In this document: one piece after another, positions 1-6,226 of the stretch
Layout: every line of letters starts with the position of its first letter
Numbering within the stretch: the first letter of the stretch is position 1
Assembly (NCBI GenBank): GCA_964393115.1
Contig: CAYMST010000273.1
Coordinates: forward strand, 1 to 6,226
Length of the DNA stretch: 6,226 bases
DNA from: CAYMST01 sp964393115
GTDB lineage: Bacteria > Bacteroidota > Bacteroidia > Cytophagales > Cyclobacteriaceae
Reading direction: 5' to 3'
The notes under the pieces: generated by a model
Told to the model about the DNA's origin: nothing
What the model saw: the letters and a program-made list of their open reading frames with translations, nothing else
The model's database searches: none
Program-made: the position numbers and the translations under genes

Positions 1-2
1 AG

Positions 3-761
3 GGCTACATTTCCACTAAGCCAAACATCCAATCCATCTTTCCTTTCAGGAAAAATATTTGGAGTGAGGAAATTATTAGATCTATCCTAACCAATGATAA
101 CCGAAATGAAGTAAGTGATCTTTACAGTAAATATTTCAATGGGTCTGAGCTAGATAGAGCCATAGATATTGTTAATGAAAAACTACACCTTATTGAACGA
201 AATAAAGACCACAATCGCGGGGTCATACTTGAAAAGCTAGATGCTCTTTTGTCACTTGATACTGTGGCATTCAATCATGTCGTCTTTCAATTCTTAAAAT
301 CTAGAAATTACCCGCTTTCCTTTGAAGAAGACTACCCATTGCTTAATGATGATCAAGTACTTGTGCGTGATGATATCTTCCGAATTCTTAGAGAGAGCGG
401 AGTAGGCGTTCCCGGATATTACGAAAAGCTAGATTATAAAGTGAATGGTGAAGTAGGTCAGTACGCTAGAAGCAGGTCTGGGTGCTACTTCTGTTTCTTT
501 CAGCAAAAGATTGAGTGGATTTGGCTATATGAACAGCATCCTGATTTGTATAAACAAGCAATGGAATATGAAAACGAGAAGGAAGGCTTCACGTGGAATC
601 AACATGAATCCTTACAAGACCTACTCAACCCAATAAGAATGGAACAAATAAAGTCTGATCACTTAAGCCGTATGAATAAGGAAAAATCTAAAGGATCTAA
701 GTTCTTAATCGACATCCTTGATGATACTGAAAGTGAAGGATGTACAGCCTGCTTTATTTAG
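3..761 (+). CDS. PAPS-reductase-like DNA sulfurtransferase (DndC/SspD/BrxP type), C-terminal part
   Basis: The frame is open from the first complete codon and enters from outside the window, so only the last 252 residues are visible. An internal TTG at 249 is not the start. Near the visible N-terminus are the segments STKPNIQSIFPFRK and WSEE. A central R-S-G-C-Y-F-C motif (cysteine codons at 483 and 492) is followed by an EW..LYEQHPDLYKQA helix, and the protein ends in E-G-C-T-A-C-F-I (cysteine codons at 741 and 750). I associate this pattern with PAPS-reductase/ATP-pyrophosphatase proteins of DNA sulfur-modification systems. In those, the N-terminal P-loop (not visible here) activates the substrate and cysteines bind an iron-sulfur cluster. 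The two CxxC pairs are candidate cluster or zinc ligands (inference). It would act in the cytoplasm to put sulfur into the DNA backbone. It converges on the minus-strand operon. SspD-like is my best guess; BREX type 4 BrxP is the alternative. Confidence 0.8.
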   Translation, partial: GYISTKPNIQSIFPFRKNIWSEEIIRSILTNDNRNEVSDLYSKYFNGSELDRAIDIVNEKLHLIERNKDHNRGVILEKLDALLSLDTVAFNHVVFQFLKSRNYPLSFEEDYPLLNDDQVLVRDDIFRILRESGVGVPGYYEKLDYKVNGEVGQYARSRSGCYFCFFQQKIEWIWLYEQHPDLYKQAMEYENEKEGFTWNQHESLQDLLNPIRMEQIKSDHLSRMNKEKSKGSKFLIDILDDTESEGCTACFI

Positions 762-762
762 T

Positions 763-802
763 AAATAGGCCTGATATTATCCTATATTTAAAATTATTTT
801 AA
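763..802. terminator. Possible weak bidirectional terminator between convergent genes
   Basis: The 56-base gap between two converging stop codons holds two AT-rich dyads. AAATAGG (763-769) can pair with CCTATATTT (781-789) with one bulged A and an 11-base loop. TTAAAAT (788-794) is mirrored by ATTTTAA (796-802) around one T. Neither gives a GC-rich stem with a clean U-tract, so this is suggestive by position only. Confidence 0.25.
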
Positions 803-817
803 TAAATAGACTGTCCC

Positions 818-1309
818 CTAATTAGATCTAGAAACTTCATCTAAAAGATCTATAAAAAGATATTGAGAGTTGTCTAACTCTCCATTATCAAATTTGTTCT
901 TTAAGTATTCTAACCCGCCATATGCGTACTCCTCAATAAAATTGATGATTTTTCTTACAACTTCAGCTAACTCTTTTTCATCCAGATCTTCTAATTCATT
1001 CCAGTCGAAATCAATTTCATCAGACCTACTGAAAATAGTCAGCAGAAGGAAATCAATGAGAGGTGAGGCTTGTTTCCAACCAGCTATTTCGACAAATTTT
1101 TTAGCATTACTTCCAGATGCAAGTTCAATCCTGCTATCTATTTTGAGACCCACATAAAACGCATAGACATATAGTTCATACAATGGACCAAATTGAGAAA
1201 ATTCGCCCTTACCTTGTTTATTAGCAAGTTTTTCAAAAAGGTACTCAACAGAAACAGAATACTTGGGTGTCTTCCTCAATATCATGTCTCTAAATTCGTC
1301 ACTAGTCAT
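818..1309 (-). CDS. Uncharacterised acidic defence-operon protein, 163 aa
   Basis: This is the last gene of the minus operon. Its ATG overlaps the TAA of the ATPase gene upstream by one base (TAATG), a classic re-initiation junction that fixes the start. There is no good Shine-Dalgarno; the upstream bases are A-rich. I do not recognise the family firmly. The protein looks mainly helical and is acidic: I count 31 Asp/Glu against 19 Lys/Arg, with the densest acidic run at about residues 97-116. Distinctive segments are FGPLYELYVYAFYVGLK at about 40-56 and an EEYAYGGLEYLK helix at about 126-137. This layout vaguely recalls small proteins associated with Dnd phosphorothioation systems, but that is memory of a pattern, not an alignment. 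There is no signal peptide, clear membrane span or catalytic motif. Context suggests an accessory subunit of the helicase/ATPase complex. A regulator or DNA-mimic role is possible but unsupported. Confidence 0.85.
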   Translation of the reverse strand: MTSDEFRDMILRKTPKYSVSVEYLFEKLANKQGKGEFSQFGPLYELYVYAFYVGLKIDSRIELASGSNAKKFVEIAGWKQASPLIDFLLLTIFSRSDEIDFDWNELEDLDEKELAEVVRKIINFIEEYAYGGLEYLKNKFDNGELDNSQYLFIDLLDEVSRSN

Positions 1310-3501
1310 TATTTAATCTTTTTGTTTTTCGTGTAAACCTCAACTTGCCTCTTACTCCGAGGAATTTGGTTTAGGTAAATAGTACTAACACTACTATTTT
1401 TAATATATTCATTCCCTAGTTGATTTAGCTTGTTTTCTGAATCCTGGTCATACAAGTCTTTGATCAAAATAATACTCTGTGGAAATACCTTTTCCGTCTC
1501 TTCAAAAAAACCTTTAATAAAGCCTTGACCAAAAGCTGATAATGGAGCATCGGCCAATAGCGGATATAGATACCCATACGGGTTAACTGAAATTACTGCC
1601 ATAAGAACAGCAAGGACCTTCATCCTTTGAAAGCCTTCGGATGCCCCCGTAACTTCATTCCCTTCCTCATCCAGATAATTGAAGTCAATAGTTCCCCTTG
1701 CGTTTTTTTCAAATCTTAATATACCTCCCTCTAATTCGTTGTACTTAATTAGGTTTTGGAAATGTACATTTGCTTCCTTTTCTAACTTTTGAATCATATC
1801 ATCAAAAACTCTTACTCTCGTCCTCTGAGCAGCGTCCCGAATATCTGACGAGATGTCTAGATGCTTTTCATACTCTTTTGGAGTATTTTGCGGTCTCATC
1901 TTAGCTAGCTCATTCTCATCTTTCCTAATGTTTGTTTTTAAGGACTCGATTTTACTTTTTGCTCTCACAATGTCATCCTCAGCTTTTTGCATTCTAGTCA
2001 AAGCACCTTTATACTGAGCCATGATTTGTCTAGCATCTATCATATCATCTTCATCACCAATAATTAAATGTGATCTCTCATCCTTAAGGCCTTTGATTTT
2101 TCCTTTAATTCTAGTGATTCTATCTAGTAACTCTTGTTCCTTTTCTCTGGCGCGAAGAATAGACTCTTGGATTTTACCAATCTTTCCAACGTATGATTGT
2201 GCTCCTAGCTGAATATTTCCGAAAAACTCGTTTAGATCGTTCTTGAATATTTGAACAGATTTATTTTGATCAGAACCTTTCCGATCTAAAAGACTCACAA
2301 TGTGCTTCCATGGTTCAGAATCCTTCTTTGCCTCCCTGTTACAGACATAACAATGTTCCCTTTCCAACATGGTTTGCAAAGTCACTGAGTCAGGGGAGTC
2401 GGGGGGAAGAAGATTTATTTTCTTATTCCCATCCTCACTTAGAACGGCTGCTTTCTTTATTGTTCTGGATTCTCTATAGAGATTTAGCTTTTCCTTAAAC
2501 ATGGCTATATCATTCTCACACCCCATCGCAATCCATCCAAAATTGCCATCAAAAAACCTCTCATTTAACTTTTCCACCAACCGATCATATTCTTCTTTGG
2601 AGACTTTTAATTTCGAGTTTTGAACTCGAATCTTATCATCAAACTCTTTCCTTGCTTCAGCATTTTCATTCAAACTTTCAAGTCGATCAACCTCTTCCTT
2701 GTTTTCTGAAAAAGAGTGTTCATAAGAGGCTAATTTTTCTTCTTCGCTTTCCAAGGAAGCTTTCTTACTTTCCTTTTCTTCAAGTTTCTTTCTATAATTC
2801 TCAGAAGCAGCATCATTGGAAGCAATTCTTTCATTCAACTCTCTCTCAGCCCGTTCAGCAACGTATTTAGTTATTTTTTCTAGCTCGTCATATTTATTGA
2901 TATCTGTTAGAGTTTTCACGGCTCTATTTAGACTATCCGCTTGATTGAAGTCAATCAGCTTATCAACTTCCTCACCTTGGAAAAGAGAGTATTCTCTGAG
3001 ATTTGGCTGAATCAACTTATTCAAGATCCTTTTATGCTCATCTTCATCATATATTTCATGGAATTCAAAGAGTTGTAGATCTCTTTTCGATACTTCAATA
3101 TCTTTAAAGAACACTTGCCAATCTGCACTATTCGCTAATGACGAATCAGACTTTGATTTCTTCAATCTAAACCCTTTACAAATTCGATATCGGAATCGAT
3201 TATCGCTAAACTCCAATGCAATGTTGCATTCGATTAACTCATTTTGGAATGCTTCGTTCTTAGCCTTATCTGAGCATACTTTTACTGCTTGATTCTTAAT
3301 ATTTTTCCTGGACTTTGTGTCTGAGTCAAGTACTTCATCATAGAAAAGCCATAAGAATCCATTGAAAAACTTTGATTTACCACCTCCATTATCAGCAACA
3401 ACAATATTCACTCCCTCGGAGAACTCATAGGTATTGTCCTTAAATGGGCCATAATAATTAAAAAAATTCTCAAATGATATTTGGTTAATTATTGAAGCCA
3501 T
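1309..3501 (-). CDS. SMC/Rad50/DndD-like ATPase with CxxC hook
   Basis: This 730-residue protein has a split ABC-type ATPase head separated by coiled coil. The N-terminal head has a Walker A, ADNGGGKS (36-43), and a Q-loop-like SLFQGEEVD (172-180). Heptad-like charged arms run about 205-310 and 440-535, flanking a hook-like H-C-Y-V-C (383-387) comparable to the Rad50 zinc hook. The C-terminal head has an ABC-signature equivalent, GASEGFQRMK (619-628), and a Walker B, PLLADAPLS (647-655). Walker A has Ala for the usual first Gly, and the residue after the Walker B Asp651 is Ala652 rather than the usual catalytic Glu. DndD-type ATPases also depart from DE here, so this may be a family trait. 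The likely role is an ATP-driven DNA clamp or sensor in the restriction module (inference). The ATG lies 2 bases after the stop of the 69-residue gene, and the stop overlaps the next start, so translation is probably coupled. There is no strong Shine-Dalgarno. The name DndD-like rests on domain layout only. Confidence 0.88.
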   Translation of the reverse strand: MASIINQISFENFFNYYGPFKDNTYEFSEGVNIVVADNGGGKSKFFNGFLWLFYDEVLDSDTKSRKNIKNQAVKVCSDKAKNEAFQNELIECNIALEFSDNRFRYRICKGFRLKKSKSDSSLANSADWQVFFKDIEVSKRDLQLFEFHEIYDEDEHKRILNKLIQPNLREYSLFQGEEVDKLIDFNQADSLNRAVKTLTDINKYDELEKITKYVAERAERELNERIASNDAASENYRKKLEEKESKKASLESEEEKLASYEHSFSENKEEVDRLESLNENAEARKEFDDKIRVQNSKLKVSKEEYDRLVEKLNERFFDGNFGWIAMGCENDIAMFKEKLNLYRESRTIKKAAVLSEDGNKKINLLPPDSPDSVTLQTMLEREHCYVCNREAKKDSEPWKHIVSLLDRKGSDQNKSVQIFKNDLNEFFGNIQLGAQSYVGKIGKIQESILRAREKEQELLDRITRIKGKIKGLKDERSHLIIGDEDDMIDARQIMAQYKGALTRMQKAEDDIVRAKSKIESLKTNIRKDENELAKMRPQNTPKEYEKHLDISSDIRDAAQRTRVRVFDDMIQKLEKEANVHFQNLIKYNELEGGILRFEKNARGTIDFNYLDEEGNEVTGASEGFQRMKVLAVLMAVISVNPYGYLYPLLADAPLSAFGQGFIKGFFEETEKVFPQSIILIKDLYDQDSENKLNQLGNEYIKNSSVSTIYLNQIPRSKRQVEVYTKNKKIK

Positions 3502-3503
3502 AT

Positions 3504-3713
3504 CTAGTTTATTAGATTTTTCACTTGATTATAGACTGTTACATCCCCATGCATATCAATCATTTTTGCTCTTAGGATAACAGCCAAATATTCAATGACT
3601 TTCTTTTCATAGGGAGGGGCTAGTTTAGCCTTTTTGATATTAGCTTCAGTAATATCATATTTGGATGCCAGCTCCTCATCTTTCAGTACTTCTTTTAACA
3701 GGTCATCAATCAT
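3504..3713 (-). CDS. Small helical defence-operon protein, 69 aa
   Basis: Its start codon lies inside the end of the helicase gene: ATGATTGA is shared, giving an 8-base overlap. Its TAG is 2 bases before the ATPase start. This fixed, coupled position between two large genes argues that it is real despite its size. The protein is charged and helical: a DDLLKEVLKDEELASKYDI helix (3-21), a turn, ANIKKAKLAPPYEKKVIEYL (24-43), then a short C-terminal tail. There is no membrane span, signal peptide or metal motif. I recall proteins of this size and N-terminal pattern (LLKEVLKDEEL..KY.I) being annotated only as DNA-modification-system-associated small proteins, which fits the neighbourhood. The likely role is a bridging or assembly subunit between helicase and ATPase (inference). 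No catalytic function is assigned. Confidence 0.85.
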   Translation of the reverse strand: MIDDLLKEVLKDEELASKYDITEANIKKAKLAPPYEKKVIEYLAVILRAKMIDMHGDVTVYNQVKNLIN

Positions 3714-5919
3714 TTTCTAATTCATTGACTATCATATCTAAATCTAATTCATATCTGTCACAGATATTTTGCAATGCATCTTTTGAGTCATAGAAATTCA
3801 TAGATAAGCTTGCGAAATATCCAACCCTTATCAATTCGTTTCTTACCATATTTTTCTCTATCCTATATAAGTTCTCGCTATCATGACTTGCCACTGGAGC
3901 AACTATCATATCGTACACATATGCAAACTTTTTATCATCATGATTCCTCAATAATCTCCCTCTTCTTTGAATGTATTCTCTGGGATTTCCAGTACTGCTA
4001 GCAAAAATTCCCACTTCAGTTCTCGGAATATCCACTCCTTCATCCAACATTTTCATGGCTAATAACATATCAATCTTTCCCTCCGAAAAACCTCTGATTT
4101 TACTTTTGCGATCTTCTGTATCTGACGTATACGTACTCAGCTTAAGATCTGACTTAACCTCATGAGACGCTTTCAAATATTGATAAACGAATTTGCTAGA
4201 AATATCCTGTTGATCAACTTCCTCCTCTCTACTTCTACCCACAGGGACATAGGTGAAGACATACTTCAATTTATCTTTCACATCTAATTCCCTTAAGATT
4301 TCTTTATAGGCAGGTATCTTTTGACGTGCTTGATGAATAATAGCCTTTCTCCTAAGCAATAACCTTTCAACAATTGGTGATTCCTTGAACTGACCAGTCT
4401 CAAAGTCAAAATACCTAAGCAAAGTATTTGAGAGTTCAACGTACTCTTCTTTTTCATCATCATCCAGTGTAACTATCCTTGGGTAATAGTAATAATTAGT
4501 TAGTCTTCCCTCTTCCATAGCCCTTCTCATACCAAAGCTGTAACAAAAGGGGGGAGTATCGTTGAAAAACTCACAAATTGCATCAGTACCTTCTGGATCA
4601 TACTTCCTTTTTGGGGTTGCACTCAAGCCGATTCGTTTTGGAATTGTTAATCTTGATATGACTTTCTTGATTTGGCTTGCTCCCATGTTATGAGCTTCAT
4701 CTGCAATCAAGAGAAAGTCATCCTGAATCTGCTTAAAATAATTCTGGAACTTTGGTGTGGAAAAGCTCGCATAAGTGGAAATTATAATAAGATCTTTCCG
4801 CAAGCCTGCCTTGTGATTAGAAACAAAATTTGGAAGCTGCTTTATTCCTCCATGGCCACCACCAATTGCTATTATGTTTTTAAAATTAAATTGAGATACT
4901 TCATCAATCCATTGATCCAGCAAAGCCTTTGATGGTACAAGAATAATTGCTAAATAAGAACCTGTATTTCTATACAAATGAAGTAGACAATTGAGGGAAG
5001 TTATGGTTTTTCCTGTACCAGTTGCCATAGCAAAAATTCCTTGATATCCATTGGTAATCCAGCAGTCTAGTGCCTCTTTCTGATAATCCCTTGGGCCATC
5101 AATGTAGGGAAATCTTGGATAACCTAGGGAACCTTGAATTTCGAAATCAATTCTTTTGGTGACCTCTTCAATTTTTGAATTTTTTGATACTTCTCTTCCT
5201 GTAATTAAAGATTCTTTTAAAATGTCTTCAGCCTCCAATAAGGGGTATTTTTTATTAATATGGTTACTTATCTCTTCAGCATCTGACGGCGATAAGTAAT
5301 GATAATTTATGCATTCACCTGACCAGATATCATCAAACTCTTTTTTGAACTCCTTGATTTTATATTTTCGGTCTTCGCCTAACCATCCAGGATCAACATT
5401 AATATTTTCACTATTGCTCAGCAAAGCAGACGCAGTGAAGTTTGCTGATCCACTGAAATACACGTCTTCTTCTCCATCATTAAATACACCCTCCTTGGTA
5501 TGTTCATAACCATTACTATTCTTTGGTTTTATAATTTTAATTACAATGCGTTTCTGTTGAATGAGGTAGCTTAGACACTTTTCAAAATGCTTCCCGTCTT
5601 GATCAAGATTATCTAATAGTATCTTAATCACTTCAATATCATCCAGGTCATCTGATAAAATGATGTTTTCAGCTTTCGATAAAAACTCTTTATCCTCTTT
5701 TGTGAGGAAGTGATTGATAACAAGTTGAATACTTCCGCCACTCGTAATAAAGTGTGCAAAACCCGAAGACAAGGTCTTAAAAACCTTAGTGCTGAAAAAA
5801 CCTAAATGGAACCTTAAATGGTTGCTATGGTAGAAATGCTCAAGAAAAAATAGCCTAGGCTCATTTTCAGTATTAGACTTATAACGAAGAGACGATGGAT
5901 ACTTAATATCCTGAAGCAT
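3706..5919 (-). CDS. PLD (HKD) nuclease-SF2 helicase fusion, probable restriction effector
   Basis: First gene of the minus operon, 737 residues. The N-terminal ~200 residues look like a phospholipase-D-type nuclease domain: LRFHLGFFS and INHFL early, then H140-T-K142-E-G and G157-S-A-N160-F-T, the H-K and GSxN elements of one HKD half-site. Such enzymes pair two half-sites, so a dimer is expected. An SF2 helicase core follows: Q-motif PRDYQKEA (276-283), Walker A ATGTGKT (299-305), VPSKALLDQW (328-337), DEAH box (407-410), SAT (433-435), motif V DEGVDIP (626-632) and motif VI QRRGRLLR (651-658). All the key helicase residues are present. ATG 5919 is the only usual start: upstream in frame a TGA comes before any ATG, GTG or TTG. 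It lacks a Shine-Dalgarno (CACCATCTA precedes it). The architecture matches HKD-nuclease/COG1061-type helicases found in restriction loci. The probable role is ATP-driven translocation and cleavage of unmodified DNA in the cytoplasm (inference). Confidence 0.92.
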   Translation of the reverse strand: MLQDIKYPSSLRYKSNTENEPRLFFLEHFYHSNHLRFHLGFFSTKVFKTLSSGFAHFITSGGSIQLVINHFLTKEDKEFLSKAENIILSDDLDDIEVIKILLDNLDQDGKHFEKCLSYLIQQKRIVIKIIKPKNSNGYEHTKEGVFNDGEEDVYFSGSANFTASALLSNSENINVDPGWLGEDRKYKIKEFKKEFDDIWSGECINYHYLSPSDAEEISNHINKKYPLLEAEDILKESLITGREVSKNSKIEEVTKRIDFEIQGSLGYPRFPYIDGPRDYQKEALDCWITNGYQGIFAMATGTGKTITSLNCLLHLYRNTGSYLAIILVPSKALLDQWIDEVSQFNFKNIIAIGGGHGGIKQLPNFVSNHKAGLRKDLIIISTYASFSTPKFQNYFKQIQDDFLLIADEAHNMGASQIKKVISRLTIPKRIGLSATPKRKYDPEGTDAICEFFNDTPPFCYSFGMRRAMEEGRLTNYYYYPRIVTLDDDEKEEYVELSNTLLRYFDFETGQFKESPIVERLLLRRKAIIHQARQKIPAYKEILRELDVKDKLKYVFTYVPVGRSREEEVDQQDISSKFVYQYLKASHEVKSDLKLSTYTSDTEDRKSKIRGFSEGKIDMLLAMKMLDEGVDIPRTEVGIFASSTGNPREYIQRRGRLLRNHDDKKFAYVYDMIVAPVASHDSENLYRIEKNMVRNELIRVGYFASLSMNFYDSKDALQNICDRYELDLDMIVNELEND

Positions 5920-5959
5920 TAGATGGTGAATTTTAGGAAAAGTTACAAACAGCGTAAGT

Positions 5960-5971
5960 CAATTGCAATTG
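5960..5971. promoter_or_regulatory. Perfect 12-bp palindrome, possible operator
   Basis: CAATTGCAATTG equals its own reverse complement and starts about 41 bases upstream of the helicase ATG, overlapping the weak -35-like elements. This is where a repressor site would sit. The symmetry does not extend past 12 bp, and AT-rich DNA makes such words fairly likely by chance. No regulator gene is in the window. Confidence 0.25.
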
Positions 5972-5986
5972 TTAGAATAAGTTCAA

Positions 5987-6124
5987 GTGGAATATGGTAT
6001 TGTACCGATAATTCTAGTGTGTTTTTTTTGTATTGAAGCCTTTTCTGCTATGTCAGTGTTCACGAAATACTTCAAGTACAAGGAAGATATTTCTTCTGGC
6101 TTGAGAAAGCTATCTTTGATCTAA
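5987..6124 (+). CDS. Doubtful 45-aa membrane-type small ORF
   Basis: This frame is open from just after a TAA at 5978 and could start at GTG 5987 (45 residues) or ATG 6050 (24 residues). It reads as a hydrophobic stretch, GIVPIILVCFFCIEAFSA, followed by a basic segment, KYFKYKED, and ends at TAA 6122. One membrane helix with a positive flank looks protein-like. However, there is no clear ribosome binding site, the Phe-Phe comes from a T8 run, and the frame lies over the probable operon promoter on the opposite strand. It may be a chance frame or a gene remnant. Confidence 0.15.
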   Translation: MEYGIVPIILVCFFCIEAFSAMSVFTKYFKYKEDISSGLRKLSLI

Positions 6125-6189
6125 TTAGACAATTGAATATGATATAAACACCATTCTTTAGAACATAAGAAATATAAGAGCAGCGTAGC

Positions 6190-6226
6190 TGTCATTTCCA
6201 CTTCTGAAAATCGCCAGTTTAAAGAA
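6190..6226. mobile_element. Possible end of an IS21-family insertion sequence, cut by the window edge
   Basis: From 6190 the sequence reads TGTCATTTCCAC, TTCTGAAAATCGCCAGTTT, then AAAGAA to the edge. IS21-family elements end in 5'-TG and carry several degenerate repeats of this flavour near their ends; TGTCATTT and CGCCAGTTT here look like two such copies. No istA or istB coding sequence and no second end are visible, so the call rests on recalled end sequences. Confidence 0.3.

Larger units (their letters stand above)
5920..6189 (-). promoter_or_regulatory. Upstream non-coding region of the minus operon
   Basis: No convincing gene is visible here, so the operon promoter should lie in this stretch. 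The candidates are weak. A minus-strand TAGAAT (6016-6011) matches a -10 box at 5 of 6 positions and lies just after an A8 tract (6029-6022), but has no good -35. TTGCAA (5968-5963) with a 17-base spacer and TAACTT (5945-5940) would leave a leader of about 14 bases. TTGACT (5962-5957) is a good -35, but TAAAAT lies 21 bases away, too far. None is decisive. Confidence 0.35.

Noticed and set aside
249..761. Start of the sulfurtransferase at internal TTG 249
   Set aside because: The same frame is open and protein-like, with family-like residues, all the way to the window start, so this is an internal Leu codon of a truncated gene.
870..1157. 95-codon plus-strand open frame
   Set aside because: It is antisense to the 163-aa gene, Ser/Phe-rich and without domain-like sequence; it is a shadow of AT-rich coding DNA.
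2021..2870. Three short plus-strand open frames opposite the coiled-coil part of the ATPase
   Set aside because: Antisense to heptad-rich coding sequence; Ser/Leu/Phe-rich composition is the expected mirror of Glu/Lys codons.
4672..4932. 86-codon plus-strand open frame
   Set aside because: It is antisense to the DEAH-box region of the helicase, whose motifs are intact; the translated product has no recognisable pattern.
5982..6077. Repeated word TTCAAGT (5982-5988 and 6071-6077) and CAATTG at 6130
   Set aside because: 7-base and 6-base repeats at irregular spacing in AT-rich DNA are expected by chance.
6124..6226. Minus-strand frame containing FSEVEMTATLLLYFL
   Set aside because: It is short, ends at a TAG (6124-6122), and runs out of the putative IS end; more likely read-through of non-coding DNA than a gene.
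1..6226. CRISPR array, tRNA or rRNA genes
   Set aside because: No regularly spaced repeats, tRNA-like cloverleaf or rRNA signature seen on either strand; nearly all sequence is protein-coding.

Overview
The window is AT-rich (roughly mid-30s percent GC by eye, not computed) and bacterial in style, with tightly packed, overlapping genes. The lineage cannot be fixed from the sequence. A possible IS21-type transposon end at the right edge and the PAPS-reductase-like gene would suit a low-GC gammaproteobacterium. None of the five starts inspected has a strong Shine-Dalgarno sequence, so other lineages, such as Bacteroidota, stay open.

Layout: (1) 3-761, plus strand: the last 252 residues of a PAPS-reductase/ATP-pyrophosphatase-like sulfurtransferase whose start lies outside the window. 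It resembles the sulfur-transfer enzyme of DNA phosphorothioation systems (DndC/SspD class; BREX type 4 BrxP is the alternative). (2) 762-817: a short convergent gap with AT-rich dyads that could act as a weak two-way terminator. (3) 818-5919, minus strand: a compact four-gene operon. In transcription order it encodes a 737-residue PLD-nuclease/SF2-helicase fusion, a 69-residue helical protein, a 730-residue SMC/Rad50/DndD-like ATPase with a CxxC hook, and a 163-residue acidic protein of unknown function. The junctions are an 8-base overlap, a 2-base gap and a 1-base overlap, so the four are almost certainly co-transcribed and translationally coupled. (4) 5920-6226: upstream non-coding region with weak promoter-like elements, a perfect 12-bp palindrome, a doubtful 45-codon membrane-type ORF on the plus strand, and a sequence from 6190 to the edge resembling the end of an IS21-family element.

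Reading: the plus-strand gene looks like the last gene of a DNA sulfur-modification cassette. The converging minus operon looks like its restriction partner, with helicase and nuclease, ATPase clamp and two small accessory proteins. This matches the general plan of phosphorothioation-based defence (modification DndBCDE or SspBCD; restriction DndFGH, SspE or SspFGH). The restriction reading is inferred from domains and neighbourhood. The most interesting parts are the four-gene composition, the uncharacterised 163-residue protein, and the unusual active-site details in the two large proteins.
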